A DNA stretch of 64,000 bases from Manduca sexta (GCF_014839805.1 NC_051129.1:13458920-13522919); one strand, 5' to 3'. Counted from the stretch's first letter, positions 1 to 12,358 are shown. Translations and numbers: made by a program. Notes: generated by a model from the sequence alone, not told the origin.

Positions 1-923
1 TTTGAGCCTTAGCCATATAAATTATGTAAATTATTAAAAAAGGTGAATAAGGACCCTATTGAAACTAACCAAAAACTACAAAAAGATAATTATTCTTCTC
101 AAAACACGTAATTGGCCACATTACATTACAATTACACATACCGATATTTTATAATATTTTTTTATATGTATAACATACAGAATGTACCTAAACCATATTG
201 CCTCTTAAGAATGGCAGATTTATGAACCGTGGTAATCTGGTATATTTTGTTTTAATTAATAGTCGTATTATATCTTTGAAGATACCCCAATTTAAGATCG
301 CACTTTCCATACTTCCAATCAACTCGGAGATTCTACTGAAGAACTTTTTCAACATCGATATATAACACGTGGACTAGTATCCCATAAGTCAATACGCATA
401 TCTCTATGATTATCGATAGTATATAGTCAAGTACATTAAGTAAACAAATGGTACATTTGAAGGCACGTGAGTCCTTAAACCGCCTCATACACACATTTTA
501 TAACTATCACATACACTATTATTACCCTCATCACATTTAATTTTGTTGTATTATATGGGTATATCTGTATTCTTTATCTACCTAATAATAAATAAATATA
601 TCAAAATAAAAATATTATTCGTTTCGTTATCAGTAGATTACAAAATTAAAAATAGCGCAAACATTTCAGTGCACTAAAATTTAAGATTATAATCAATCAG
701 AACTGCAATCAGTCATTGAAAAGAAGAAGTAAAGATATAATAATAACACTATTCATGACACAATTAATGGCTTACTTATGAACAATTAGGACTTTTGATA
801 CCACAATACAAAAAAAAACAAATGTCCAACTTTTGTCACTATAGTGTACACAAAGATCAAACATGATGTTTCATAGTCATCCTTCTGCTTGCTACAAAGA
901 CTATAAAAACAAATGTTACTCAC
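1..923. other. AT-rich stretch, no exon recognised
   Basis: This is presumably APLF intron leading to exons off the left edge. I looked on the minus strand for a PBZ zinc-finger pattern and found none. Nothing else was recognised. Confidence 0.4.
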
Positions 924-3619
924 CAAGTGTGGAAGGCGATGACTGTCCCCCTTCCTGCGCTTTTGTTTCATTTGGTTCAAAATTAACCTCCTTTGACAAA
1001 TCCTCGTTGTCAGCCTCTTTCTCCACTGATTCCCCTTCCTTCTTATTATCTTTGGCACTTTCAGCATCCTCTGGCAGTTGGGAACAGAATATCAGCTCGT
1101 ACCAGTAGATATGTGGTAAAATGCCAAATTTGTCACCACAACCCAACACAATGCATGAGTCTTTGTTCAAGACTTGGACACTTTTGTGCTGCTTTTTCAT
1201 ATAAAAACATGGGTTGGAATGTAACTGTAAAAAATATATACAAAACAATATGACCACAGTTTAAGTACAAGCGCTCATGACCTTGCAGATGCACATAAAA
1301 AAATACTTTAGTCACATAGGCAGAAATAGTTCCAATTATGACAGGTGAAAATAATAATAAATACGAGTATATAAGTGTTATTTCTATAACTAGACATTTA
1401 CAGACATTTAGTGCTAAAAGTTATATTAAAACAAGCAAAGCATAATTAACTAAAAACCCAGCTCGGGCAGGAAATTAAAAGGGACAATATATTTTAATAA
1501 AACAATGTCAGTGCCGCGTCGCGCTCCTCACCAGTGACGATAAATAGGCCTTAAGTTAGCTACTTAAGTGATTCTTACTGGAAGAAGAAACTTTTTGTCC
1601 TCAGTTACATAATTTTATTATTCAAGCCTTTTGTTTACAATGTCATAATTACATACGCAACTGCGCACACATCATCAATAAAATAGGATGAACTTGAAGT
1701 GATGGTTAAATTCCTAACCATGGACTGGTACAGAACAAAGTTTTAAACAACAAAAAAATAAAAAGATAATTAATATTATTAATTAACCATGTATAGCGGG
1801 CATTCCCCTACATAAATAATTCTATTTTCAGTGAATACAAATAAATATAATATAGATAAACGCATCAAAATGATTGGCCGGACATATAACATAATATATG
1901 ATGTCAAAAAAGTGAATAATAATTCATATGCTTGTCAAAATAAACTTAAGAGTTTCGAAAGGTGTTGTGTTAATTGTAATATTTGTAGATTCCCTAAACA
2001 TTTGTTATTGATAGTGGATTAAATAGAAGCAGGATAGTTAATACACTATAGTGTATTGTAATATAATGTGCTAATTCACATGATTAAAGCCCGCTATGAT
2101 GTTATTATATTCCAATAACTTTCTGGGTCAGCCGGCATAAAAAAATCAAAGGATGAACATACCGCAGTCAATGTGACCTCATCATCTGTAACCAATAGTT
2201 CTGCATGGTTCCTAGAGACCTTGTTGTCATATTCATTTTCCTGAAATCAAACAAGCACATTACATGTTAACCCCTTGAGAGTTCAGGATGATTCATTTAT
2301 TTTGTAGAGTGGATAAAAATAATAGTCCACAGTCTGCCTACCCTATGTATGTATGTCGGCTAAAAATAATGTAAACCACATAATACAGATAAAAAATTAA
2401 AAACAAAGAACCCTTTGACTATTAACATTGATGATATATATCAATTTATATCAAGGACCAGACGCTTACTGTCTTTTCTAATAAAATAGGTCACGTACAT
2501 TGCGTTTTGACATAATAATGTTATTCAGGCTTGTTGCAAATTTATCAGATGAAGCCTTTTTCTGTAATGCAATTTGAAATAATAGACATCTTCGTAGTCC
2601 CAAGATAGGGGCAGAAATGGGATAGTCAGCCACACTTAAGCTCTTCAATCCAACACATGAAAGATTCAAGGCCTAGGGTCTGCATGATCCAAAGCCGGGC
2701 TGTAGTCCCCTTGGATTCGGATGCCCTTACATTTTACCCATTCTACCTACTGTTATGCCTCTTTTTACATAGCTTATATAGACTTTATTCATTTAATTCA
2801 CTTTATATACAGAGTACAAACGTGGACTTACTGCCTAGGGGATTTTCTACCAGTCAACCTTTAGGTAGTGCAGAGACCAAAGAAGGTAAGTGTACACAAT
2901 GAGAGAATATTAGCTAACTTAACTTATTCAAACTTGTTTATAAGTTCAACTAGGGAAATCTTCCAATATAGGGATATACTTCATTGATATCACAGACAGA
3001 AACACACACAACACGAATTTATCCCCGAAGGGGAATGCAGAGGCGCAACTAGGGCACCTACTTTCCGCCAAGTGTGATAGGTCCCATGATGTGATAGGGG
3101 GCGAACCTACAGCCATATCGAGCACAAATTCCAGACTCCGTTCTGATACTGAGCAGAAAAACCCAAACATTACTTTGCCCGACACGGGATTCGAACCTAG
3201 GCCTCAGAGCTCTGCCCTACCGCGCATATTATACAATTAAGCTACCGAGGCAGTCTAATTGATATCATCGAACCTAAGTTCAGCAATCTACCATCATCTC
3301 GCTTTGCCGAGCAAATGATATGATGATCCTCACGAAGAATAATAGCAAAAAGATCAAATGTTAGAACTAAAATATAATAAGAATTGAAATTTCAGAAAAC
3401 AACATGTAATACGCATTTAGAAATTTATTTTATCTGTTGGTAATTTAATGAAAAATAAAGACAAAATAGTATGGAATTAACTGAATTCATATCAATGTAA
3501 AATTAAACCTCAATTTTACTTACGAAAAGAAATTTGCCTCTCCCAATATCATGTTTTCCCACCGGCAATTTTATTTTACATGGGTCTGTACTGTCGACAC
3601 GCACTAATTTAAAAACCAT
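924..3619 (-). CDS. Aplf: APLF-like FHA-domain DNA repair factor, 5' part (partial)
   Basis: Exons read on the minus strand are 3524-3619, 2163-2240 and 924-1224. All have GT..AG borders, and the phases join (32 codons, 26 codons, then 301 nt). The product begins MVFKLVRVDSTDPC and forms an FHA domain: GRG near residue 26, the phosphopeptide-binding VSRNHAE near 40-46, then LHSNPCFY. The last motif matches the NPCFY of aprataxin/PNK-like factor. An acidic, Lys/Glu-rich linker follows. In the family, the FHA domain binds phosphorylated XRCC1/XRCC4 and a C-terminal PBZ finger binds poly(ADP-ribose). That C-terminal half is not seen: exon 3 ends in a good donor (GTGAGT) and no later exon was recognised, so the gene should continue past the left edge. 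I start at 3619 because the FHA strand begins there; an in-frame Met at 3736 would add a non-domain leader. Confidence 0.72.
2993..3257 (-). mobile_element. tRNA-derived SINE, full-length copy with target-site duplication
   Basis: Read on the minus strand, the element starts ACTGCCTCGG, has a tRNA-like head with a B-box (GGTTCGAATCCC), and ends in a tRNA-unrelated body. It is flanked by a perfect 10-bp direct repeat, ATTGATATCA, at 2983-2992 and 3258-3267. The same element recurs on the plus strand at 33936-34189. It lies in the APLF intron between exons 1 and 2. Confidence 0.85.
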
Positions 3620-4373
3620 TTTATGTACTTTAATTAAATACTTATTTTCATGAATAACAAACAATTTACTTAGTTTTATCGCAATAAAGAAATTGAACAA
3701 TATACAATTTCCCGTTTTTATTTGCGCTCTGCGCACATCTCAGTCATCAGTATATACCTGTCTCAACCTGTCTATAGGGCTCACTATAGAGTAAATTCCT
3801 AGTCAAAATACATACGTCAATATACGCAGATATTGATTAGGAATGAATGACTGACTGTTTGGTACCAACGGTTACCGAAAAGTGAACGTTTTTTACCTTA
3901 CTTTTCATTTATTAGATACAGTTAGATTCGAAATAATTAATGTTATAAATACATATTATATAAGTATCTATTTTTTAGTAACAATACCATTTTCTTATTT
4001 TGTCGTGCCTCGCCTCACTCTTACCTCCAAGAAGTATAATGCCAAAGAGAATTATAATATATATTTATGGAACCAAGAAGTATGGAACAGAATAGCCTAG
4101 AAAGTCAAGTCTATGTCTAATGCTTTGTAGAAATACGTTTTATTTATCCATAATTCAGAATTTTTAAATTCATAAATTTCCTAATAAATGATATTAAAAG
4201 TAATAAAAAAAATCATACTTTATATGGTATTCTAATAAATTTTATATTATTTAAAGTTAGATAGATATATGGAAACAATAGCGCAATAAAACGCATATAA
4301 GCACTTGTCAAAATTATAAAAACCATTTTTCGATTTCGATTTTGTAAACATTTCTATTTTAGTTTTATAAATA
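3620..4373. promoter_or_regulatory. Shared intergenic region between APLF-like (minus) and PH/ORP-like (plus) genes
   Basis: The two coding starts face away from each other with about 750 bp between them, so promoters for both must lie here or in upstream non-coding exons. The sequence just before the plus-strand start (TTCTATTTTAG at about 4353-4363) resembles a splice acceptor, so that gene may have a 5' non-coding exon. No specific promoter element could be assigned. Confidence 0.4.
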
Positions 4374-6847
4374 ATGATGAAGACAACCAGCCTGGGATCC
4401 AACAGGCCTCTGTCTGGACAACTGTATAAATACACAAATGTAATGAAAGGCTGGCAGCAGAGATGGTTCGCAGTGGATCCTGAGACTGGTGTTTTGTCAT
4501 ATTATTTGTTTGATGGACCTGGCGACACGATCCAGCCCGGACAGCCTGCAAGGGGGGAAGTAAGTGATATAGCAACTAAGCATTTAATACTCATATTGAG
4601 TTAATAGAGCATAACATAAACGGACATATAAATGATTCATAAAAAAATGCTTTGTTTCATGGACAATACCCCACTAAATCGATGCAAAGTCAAACTGTAT
4701 TCTAAAGCCTATAAAAATAAAAACGAAATATTAGCATAATATGAATATGTGTAAATGTTATCCAGGCACACCTAGCAGCTGCAGTGATATGTCCAAGTGA
4801 CGAAGACTCGCGCACATTCACAATAAACTGCGCATCCGGAGACATGCTGAAGCTAAGAGCGACGGACGCGCGGGCACGGCAGGAGTGGGTCAACGGGTTA
4901 AGAGCAATCGCCGAAATACACACTAAAGTATGTTTTATAAACAATGTCTTATACACTGAGTGGTAAAGTAAGCAGAATACTTAGCACTACATTGTCTAAT
5001 AGGTAGAACTGTTTCTGTTCATATTAAATAGCAATGTCGCCAACCACCTTTAATTATAAAACACCGCACTTAGGTAAATCACACAGATGTTGTTGTGATG
5101 AATGTTGACTTGTCTTGTATTGATATAAAACTAGCTTTTGCTCTCAACTTAGTACTCCCAGTATAAAGATGGTTTTTTTGAAGATAATGTCCAGAATGAA
5201 AAGCAGTATAAGGCCATCCCAAGGTTTTGAATTATCTCCATACAAAATTTAACAGAAATTGGTTTGTTAGTTTTTGAGTTTATCAGTTTCAAAGTTTCCA
5301 AACAGACAAAAATGGTGGAAGGCTTTGTTTTACATTATGTAAGTGTACAGTACAGTGTTCATCTACAAAAACTAATTCTAAAGAGATACTGTTAATATTA
5401 AGACTTCAAAATATTGCAGGCAATGGGTGCAAACCCACCATTACAACCAAGAGAACAGTTGGCAGTACATGATGCAATGGCTTCAGCTAGACAGCAGTTA
5501 CAAAGCCACTGAATTGAGGTATGTATTATAAATTTTGAAGAAACTTTAATACTTAATGTTCAAGTAATAGGAATTTAATTACAATGCAGACTTCGATAGC
5601 CATGATAAAAGGTATTAAAGAAAAAGAAAAGGGTATTATTTGTCATAAGGAATTCAGATAATCAAAAATCTGATTAGATGAATGATTGAAAAGTATTTTT
5701 ACATAAGGATTTGGATTAACAAGCTTGTGACTCCGCCTGTATTAAGGCCATTTTCAATTGGTACAGTAGTTTTTGTGTTTAATCTGCAGTTGGCATTCAA
5801 GATGATTGTGAATTGTCATATACAATATACAAGATATATAAGAGGATGTTTTAGTTCATAAAAATCTTAGAAACATTGCAAGATTTAAAAATGTCTTGTG
5901 AAAACAACAGGCCATACCGCCAAATACACAAATCGCAGGTTTCAGGCTAATACTAAGTTGAAAAACCCAATATCACTGTCTGACCTGGGGAATTAACCCA
6001 AGACCTCAGCACTCCACTAGTACCGTAAAAAAAGTATGCCACCAAGACAGTCAATTGTAAATTGATTCTAACATCATACTAGTAAAGGCACAATGGGAGT
6101 CCCACACACACTCTGTCCATCACTGCATAGTATAAAATAAAGTCGCATTCTCTGTCCCTATGTGTGCTTAAATCTTTAAAACTATGCAATGGATTTTGAT
6201 GCGTTTTTTTTAATAGTTACAGTGATTCCAGAGAAAGGTTTATATGTATAATAATAACATCCATTAAATAGTCAGCATTGCACCCGTGCGAAGCCGGGGC
6301 GGGTCGCTAGTTAATTATAAAACACATAATACTCTTTTTTATTTCAGTGATGCTGCTCTTGCCAGGAGTATTGAAGCTTCAGATTCACCATTCCCACACA
6401 CAGATCCTGATTTATTGCTTTTAAAGGTAAATTATATTATATTAAAGTGTTATAAGATCAAATAGATAGAGCTGTAATTGTGTACAGAAAACTTGGAAAT
6501 TGCTATTGCAATCAAACTAATTAAAAAAAAAATTACACAATAATCTGCTTTGTAGATTAAAGTGGTATGTTTGCATAGAAATTTAGTATGAACCAATAAC
6601 TCTACTAAAATAGTTCCTATCCTAAGAATACTGCACAAATACCAGTTAACACTAACTTTTTGACCACTCTAATCCACCAGCAATCATCTAATTTGTTAAC
6701 TACACCCTTAAAATATCCATTATATTCCAGGCCACCTCAGCAGCTAGTATGCAGTGTCTCCTTCAATGCCTCGGCATACTACACCGCCAGCAACAATACG
6801 CCACCGTTAGTGTGTCCAGCAAACATTCGGACAGCGACCACCACTAG
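4374..6847 (+). CDS. Short PH-domain protein related to ORP10/ORP11 oxysterol-binding proteins
   Basis: Exons are 4374-4559, 4766-4927, 5420-5518, 6348-6426 and 6731-6847. Residues about 10-115 form a PH domain ([20 protein letters not shown], later the Trp of RQEWVNGL) typical of phosphoinositide-binding Golgi/endosome ORPs. It continues into [18 protein letters not shown] and [18 protein letters not shown], which resemble the post-PH region of ORP10/11. A stop follows at 6845, and no sterol-transfer (ORD) exon with EQVSHHPP is visible downstream. The predicted product is about 213 aa, FAPP1-like in layout. Exon 3 has one extra base (CC at 5506-5507, in CAAAGCCACTGAA) that puts TGA in frame; removing it restores QLQSTEL into exon 4. 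The polyadenylation signal is AATAAA at 6959-6964. The exact ortholog is not settled. Confidence 0.75.
5925..6062 (-). repeat. Decayed SINE remnant
   Basis: Read on the minus strand, this shows eroded matches to the head of the SINE at 2993-3257, including GACTGTCTTGGTGGCAT, a degraded B-box region, and the body motif with an A-rich stretch near a TATTGGG. No target-site repeat was recognised. It lies in an intron of the PH/ORP-like gene. Confidence 0.5.
6120..6310 (+). mobile_element. Helitron 3'-end fragment
   Basis: The segment ends CCCGTGCGAAGCCGGGGCG followed by GGTCGCTAG, then T. This combines the GC-rich short hairpin and CTAG terminus of Helitrons, including non-autonomous ones frequent in Lepidoptera. 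The 5' end is not identifiable. It lies just upstream of exon 4 of the PH/ORP-like gene. Confidence 0.65.
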
Positions 6848-6964
6848 CTTTTACCATATGTACTACATATGTATATCCACACTTGTGTTTTTCATTGTGC
6901 AGATTGTGCCGTAATGCGAACAGAATTTACATATTGTATATAATGTTATTTGTAAAATAATAAA

Positions 6965-8689
6965 GTAGTACTTGTAGATAAAACCTATTGAATTGGGGCT
7001 ACAAATTAATTTTACATATATTTATGGACATAAATAGTTGATTATATTTTGTCATTGAAATAGATGGTGTAAAGTTAGCATTACATGTGACTTATTTGCT
7101 TGACTGGCCTTATTTTACTTAAAATTTTGATAACATTCAATCGAAATGAAAGTACACAGGTGTGGACATAACTTATCAATAGTGTACACTTAATTTATAA
7201 ATATTGTACGGCGGCTAAGTAATGACTGCCCTGAAGCTAGCCATAAGTGGTGATTCTTCATTATAGGGACCAGCGTTGTGTGCGTGACAAGGAATTGAGA
7301 GTAGATATCGTGTCTCTGAGCGGCCGTACTGTACTAATTGCGGAACGAATTTTTTGGCATCAGCGTAATCATGGTTATGTGAAAAAGCAACTGAATGTAT
7401 CATAATGACGAACATATTACCATGCAGTAATATGTTATACTGTATAGAGAAGTATATCAATGTTAACACGGACTCAATTCGATGCGGACATTGCATTGCG
7501 GTTGGCGTAAATTCCTGTAAGAACCTAGATAATATAAAGTATGTAATTTGTAAAAGTGCCGCGTCAGAATAACAAAGTGCACACTTGTTTACAGTGACGC
7601 TCCTTGTAACTTGCCTGCCTTTCTGATCTCATATTGCGTTGGAAATTCCTGATTTTTTTAAATGTTATAGTCAACCTATATACAGTTTGATTTTTAACCT
7701 CTGTCTCTTTACATGCGGTATGTTATGAACAGACATACAAGCGTAGATTCTAAATAGTTGTTCCGTTATTATTGTAGAAATTATATTTTATCAGGTACTT
7801 GTATAATGTGTATGAAAAATTAATTTGTGTTGTAATTGTGCTACAAATAGATTTTGGTTGTGGTTCTCGAGTTGCTATTGCTTGCGAAAACGATATATCA
7901 TGTTAATTGAAGATTCTGGTATCTATAATATATGCCAATATAATGGATAACAATAATTATCAACAACACATATTTAAATCTCGCAATGGCTCTAAGATTT
8001 ATTAGAACACACATAGTTACATATCTTATAGTTAATCCAGTCTTTCCATAGACTTTTAAGACAATGTTAGGGCAAAAGCTCCCTTGTTCAAGCTTTATAG
8101 TTTATTTGTAAATTAAGGGCCTATTTCACAATGTCTGAGTAGTATAAGACAACCACATACTAGGGAAGTTCCCACATAAATGGAATACAAAACAGTACAT
8201 ACAACATTATCTGCCTTACACATTAAGTAGCGGACAAGTTATTTGAACATTGTGAAACAAGCCTTAAGTGACAGGAAAACTTAACAACTTTACATAGAAC
8301 AGTTTTCTGATGCATGTTAGTTCATAAGCTCATAAAACGTTTATTGGACATTCTTGCTCTCACGGATTCAATTATGCACTTATACCGTCGCGATAAATTT
8401 CTCAGAATTGTAGACCTGTAGCAAACTAGCGGCAGTTAGGCTTTCAAGTGGTTTTTGCTCAGTTTTTATAAGAATTACTTTATTATTTATTTCTTAAATA
8501 TATACAGGATACCTATGTATTTAAAATTGCGTATTGTTAGCTCTATGGTGGACTTTTATTGTTCCAAAGTGTATAGTGGTAGATATCCAAGTTTTCCTTT
8601 TTCGAACGGACTGCTTATTTGGACGTTATTTAACTGTAAATAAATAATTTATATTATGCCTTAAATGCTGTGTTTTATTTATTTATTTA
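6965..8689. other. Intergenic, no gene recognised
   Basis: AT-rich sequence downstream of the PH/ORP-like polyadenylation signal. Open frames here are short and show no recognisable domain. Confidence 0.4.
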
Positions 8690-8810
8690 TCAGGTTTTCC
8701 AGCAGACAACACTACGATTACCGTGATTACAATATTCCCAAGATAGGTAAAGTCAACCTTTATCACCAAATATTATTAATGATGACTGTTAAATATTTTA
8801 TTGCCCTTTC
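8690..8810 (+). pseudogene. Possible decayed COX6B-type exon
   Basis: TTTTCCAG followed by ACTACGATTACCGTGATTAC resembles the start of exon 2 of the COX6B paralog at 9533 (CTACGACAATTACTGTGATT). A second block, GATGACTGTTAAATATT, resembles GATGACTGTAAGATATT of the same exon. The paired cysteines are lost and the spacing is disturbed. It reads as a relic of a tandem duplication, but the similarity was judged by eye and is modest. Confidence 0.35.
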
Positions 8811-8985
8811 CGAGGTTTTACATAGATCAATTTTGATTGGCGCCTTTTTACAGAATACTTTTTTGTGAAAACAGCTTGATGCTGCCATGTAGACCAGTTT
8901 TCTTTTGTCTTATTTCATATTGACTTTGATATTGACATTTGTTAGATATTTCTGAATTGCTGTTTATTTATAAAATTATACAATA

Positions 8986-9698
8986 ATGTGCGATCAAGAG
9001 TTCAGGACACTACGGATTGATCCCCGTTATCCATTTCAAAATCAAACTAAGTAAGTGGTCAAATAACATTCTTTAAAAAGCTGGTATCTCTGAATTAGTT
9101 TTTAATAGTATTTCGCCCTGTTGACAAATTTTTACAGTGGCACGGATATAGGAACGGAAATTACATTAGATAAGTTAAGTTCTATGAATTGTGCGGCCAC
9201 CCGCAGTAATTTTATATCCTGGTATGTCAGGTACAATGCTGAAGTAATTATCCCGATCAATTTATTTACACAATAGGTGTTTGTAAACAGTTCCAATTAT
9301 TTCCTATGGAACAAATTACCGGCATAAAAGTAGCCTGTGTTAATGCAGGACATGGTTTAGTCAATTTCACCCCCTTTTAGCTGTTACTGGGTTAACTTCT
9401 TATATCTAAACGTTTTTACAAACTTCCACATTTAACACTAGTACGATTTATTAGGGCAAGTTATTTGAGTTTCCTAGTTATTGCACGTATAGCAAATATA
9501 AGGCAATGTTCAAGGTAAATCTATTTTTCCAGAGCGTGCTACGACAATTACTGTGATTACTATAAATGCACCCGCCTATTGGGCGAAGTGGATGACTGTA
9601 AGATATTCAAAAGATACTTCGAAACAATATGTCCCAATTTCTGGATATCGCACTGGGACGAGCTCAGGCAGAAAGGAGCCTTTCCTGGGCCTATTTAA
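8986..9698 (+). CDS. Diverged COX6B paralog (twin CX9C/CX10C protein)
   Basis: There are two exons, 8986-9050 and 9533-9698, joining within a Lys codon to give 76 aa. The start MCDQEFRTLRIDPRYPFQNQ matches the N-terminus of cytochrome c oxidase subunit 6B. The CHCH fold keeps CX9C (CYDNYCDYYKC) and CX10C (CKIFKRYFETIC), followed by WDELRQKGAFPGPI, the usual family ending. COX6B sits on the intermembrane-space face of complex IV and is imported by the MIA40/ALR disulfide relay. The body is much more diverged than that of the minus-strand gene at 10371-12308, so a tissue-restricted (for example testis) isoform is plausible but unproven. AATAAA lies at 9723-9728. The intron position matches that of the other copy. 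Confidence 0.85.
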
Positions 9699-9774
9699 AT
9701 GTTCCATGTTTTGAGAATATACAATAAATTTATTGTATAAATATGTTGACATCTGATTTCGTAGAAGTAGGTTT

Positions 9775-10260
9775 TTTTATTGTTTTGTATGACGAGACGA
9801 GCTTGCCGTTCGTCTGATGGTAAGCGATACGATCACCCATAATAGTACAAACACCATCCAACACCTTGAATTACAAAGTATTGTTTGGTATTCCACTGCG
9901 CTCACTAAGACATGAGATATTAGTCTTAATGTCCAGTATTGACACATCCTAAATTTTTCTTCAAACTGGAATACAACAGTGACTACACACTGCTGTTCAG
10001 TGGCAGAAATAGATATTGCGGTGATACCTAACCAGGGGCCTTATTCTCTATCCCGCACGTTATTTAAACAGTGTGTAACAAGCACGTAACACAACGCATC
10101 ATGTTTAAGACTATAGAAATTTGGCTTACAGAATACCATTCCACGCACATTTCTCGAAAATAACATGACACGGCCGCGTTACGCCTTTACACTATCGTAC
10201 AGAATAAGGGCCCTGGTGGACTCTCACATATGAGAGACTTACCACCAGTGCATGATAAAT
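9775..10260. repeat. Interspersed repeat split by a short inverted-repeat insertion
   Basis: The stretch around 9790-10030 (GACGAGCTTGCCGTTCGTCT, CACCATCCAACACCTTGAAT) is of a kind found repeatedly in lepidopteran genomes. It resumes at about 10215 (GGTGGACTCTCACATATGAG). The interruption is described separately at 10034-10214. Confidence 0.5.
10034..10214. mobile_element. MITE-like element with inverted ends
   Basis: The left end AGGGGCCTTATTCT and right end AGAATAAGGGCCCT are near-perfect inverted repeats enclosing about 180 bp with no coding capacity. It sits inside the repeat at 9775-10260. A target duplication could not be fixed. Confidence 0.6.
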
Positions 10261-10370
10261 CTCTACGAAATCACAAATAAAAACCAATAATGAAATCAAA
10301 TCATTTATTCACCTAAATCACATGATGACCTAACGTAACGTAATCACATAAATAATAGCTTTGGAATAGC

Positions 10371-12308
10371 TTAGATCCTTCCGGGGAAGTTGCCCTCGGC
10401 GCGCTGCGTGTCCCACTTGTCGACCCACTCGTTGGGGCAGAGGGACCTGTACACGCGCTTGAAGTAGTAGCAGGGCTCGTACTTCTCGCCGCGGACCTTC
10501 TGGCAGCGGTGGAAGTCCAGGTAGCTCTGGTAGCAATGCCTGGAATCACGGTATTGGCTCCTTGTAATATGTTGTTGGTAAATTGTTTTATGAGGCACTG
10601 TTTGGTTTTTGTTTAAATATTTTATTTCAAGCTGAACCAGTAGAATAAAAAACCTAATTTGGGGTCGACATTTTTGCATGTTCGTTTTAAAGTTAATGTT
10701 GTCAGTATAATAGTTGTCATATAAATTAGTTCTATGTTTCACTACTACTTTTCTGGTCAGGGTATACATTAGTTTAAACCTATATGCAAGAACTGGTATA
10801 CTTTTGGAAACTTGAGATTTATCAAACAATGATCTTATAGACGCTAGTGCCATCTAGTTATAAAATAAGTACAATAGTTCAAGAAAAGCAATTAACCTAA
10901 TTAAATAGTAAAGCTATAAACAAACAGGTCATGGTCTATCTGTTTGCCAAATTTAATTCAAATCCTTACTGTTAACATTTAATTGGTCAATAAATTCTGA
11001 AATGTCTACACAATCTTTCGCATTTACACCTACAACACATACTGTTTACCTGTCGCTAAATATATACTGGTACTTTTACTAGACCAATAAGCAGATTATT
11101 TTTTTGTACTATGTCATTAATTTGAACATTTTACTCCTTGATTCATGAATTATTTTTCACTCACGCTGCTAAAGTCCTTGAGTGGACCGATTATTTCTTT
11201 ATAAATATACCTTTATAAGAATTTTGACCACTCTAAATAAGAAAGTGCAAGATTGGAGCCAATACAACGGAGTAAAATTATGGAAAGTTCATTGACACCA
11301 ATTAAGAATCGATATCTGTCTCCAATTATGATTTATATTGTGAATATAAAGCAATAGAAAACAAGAACATATAACGATTGGACAATAAATTTAGATAACT
11401 TTAATGTAAGAAGTTTATTTGGAATTCTTTTTATTTGAGATCATACTCAACAGAATTATGGAGAAATATTAAAATTTGGTTTTTATTTCAAGTATCTTGA
11501 CCTATATTATGCTACGCTTTCATGCCTTTCTGACCCCAAATATTGCTTGCAGTACTTCATTACCAATAATCTATATTGTAAATTTTTGCATACATGGGAT
11601 TTATATGATCAAGTTCCCTTTAACCTTTAAAATGAAGTATAATAATACTGTATGTTCCCATTCGGTACTAGATTAGGTATCGTACGAGATTAGATTGCTA
11701 TTTTTTGTTGTACTACAGCTTAGCACCAAGGCCCAATTCTTGGAACCAACTAATTTACTAAAATCTTTTGTATAATTGAGTACTTTATTTTCGTAATAGT
11801 ATTAATGGAAATAATGTTAGAATATATTCATTTGTGTTTATTGAACCCATGATAATGGGAGGATACTCCAAGATAATTTTCTTGAGCAATCTATAATTTT
11901 ATATAGTTTGCATAGAATTTAAGAAAGCTTTAGTGCTATATCTGAAATGGCTCAAAAAGGTGAATGCTCTGGCTTTAAGAGCTGTTAAAAGACTATTAAG
12001 TTTAATTTTATGATTAAACTTGCAGAAACATATAGAGCATACCTGTAATATTCATCAATAGTTTTTGATGGGGATTGGAAATCCAATATGTACTTGTTTT
12101 TTTTAACAGCATAGATAGTTGACAATTAAATTATGTTTCTATAGTTCAGAACCATTAAACTATTAACAAACCTCTTTATTACACCTCGGTGAATCCTCCT
12201 CGAGTAATAAATACAAAGTCTACCTTACCTGGTCTGGTTCTGGTTAGGGAACCGCGGGTCGAAAGGTGCTGTTTTGAGGTCAGCAGCGGTTTTGATCATC
12301 TCAGGCAT
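10371..12308 (-). CDS. COX6B: Cytochrome c oxidase subunit 6B (canonical)
   Basis: There are two exons, 12229-12308 (start MPEMIKTAADLKTAPFDPRF) and 10371-10539, joining at an Arg codon to give 82 aa, against 86 for human COX6B1. CX9C (CYQSYLDFHRC) and CX10C (CYYFKRVYRSLC) are intact, followed by PNEWVDKWDTQRAEGNFPGR. The protein is a peripheral complex IV subunit bridging the two monomers on the intermembrane-space side. AATAAA on the minus strand is at 10304-10309. The gene is convergent with the diverged COX6B paralog (ends 9698 and 10371). The 1.7 kb intron holds no recognisable gene. Confidence 0.95.
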
Positions 12309-12352
12309 TTTGCTGTAAAGAAAACACAATAACACATTCATTGTCTTAATTC

Positions 12353-12358
12353 TTTATT
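12353..12358 (-). terminator. Polyadenylation signal of the RS/TRIR-like gene
   Basis: AATAAA on the minus strand, about 140 bp past the stop codon at 12498. It lies between that gene and the first exon of COX6B. Confidence 0.5.

Noticed and set aside
3930..4100. Short plus-strand frame upstream of the PH gene
   Set aside because: Hydrophobic AT-rich translation with no homology and no splice link to the PH exons.
10371..10853. 160-codon minus-strand frame ending in the COX6B sequence
   Set aside because: Its first two thirds are intron; the acceptor at 10539 and the exon at 12229-12308 give the proper COX6B N-terminus.
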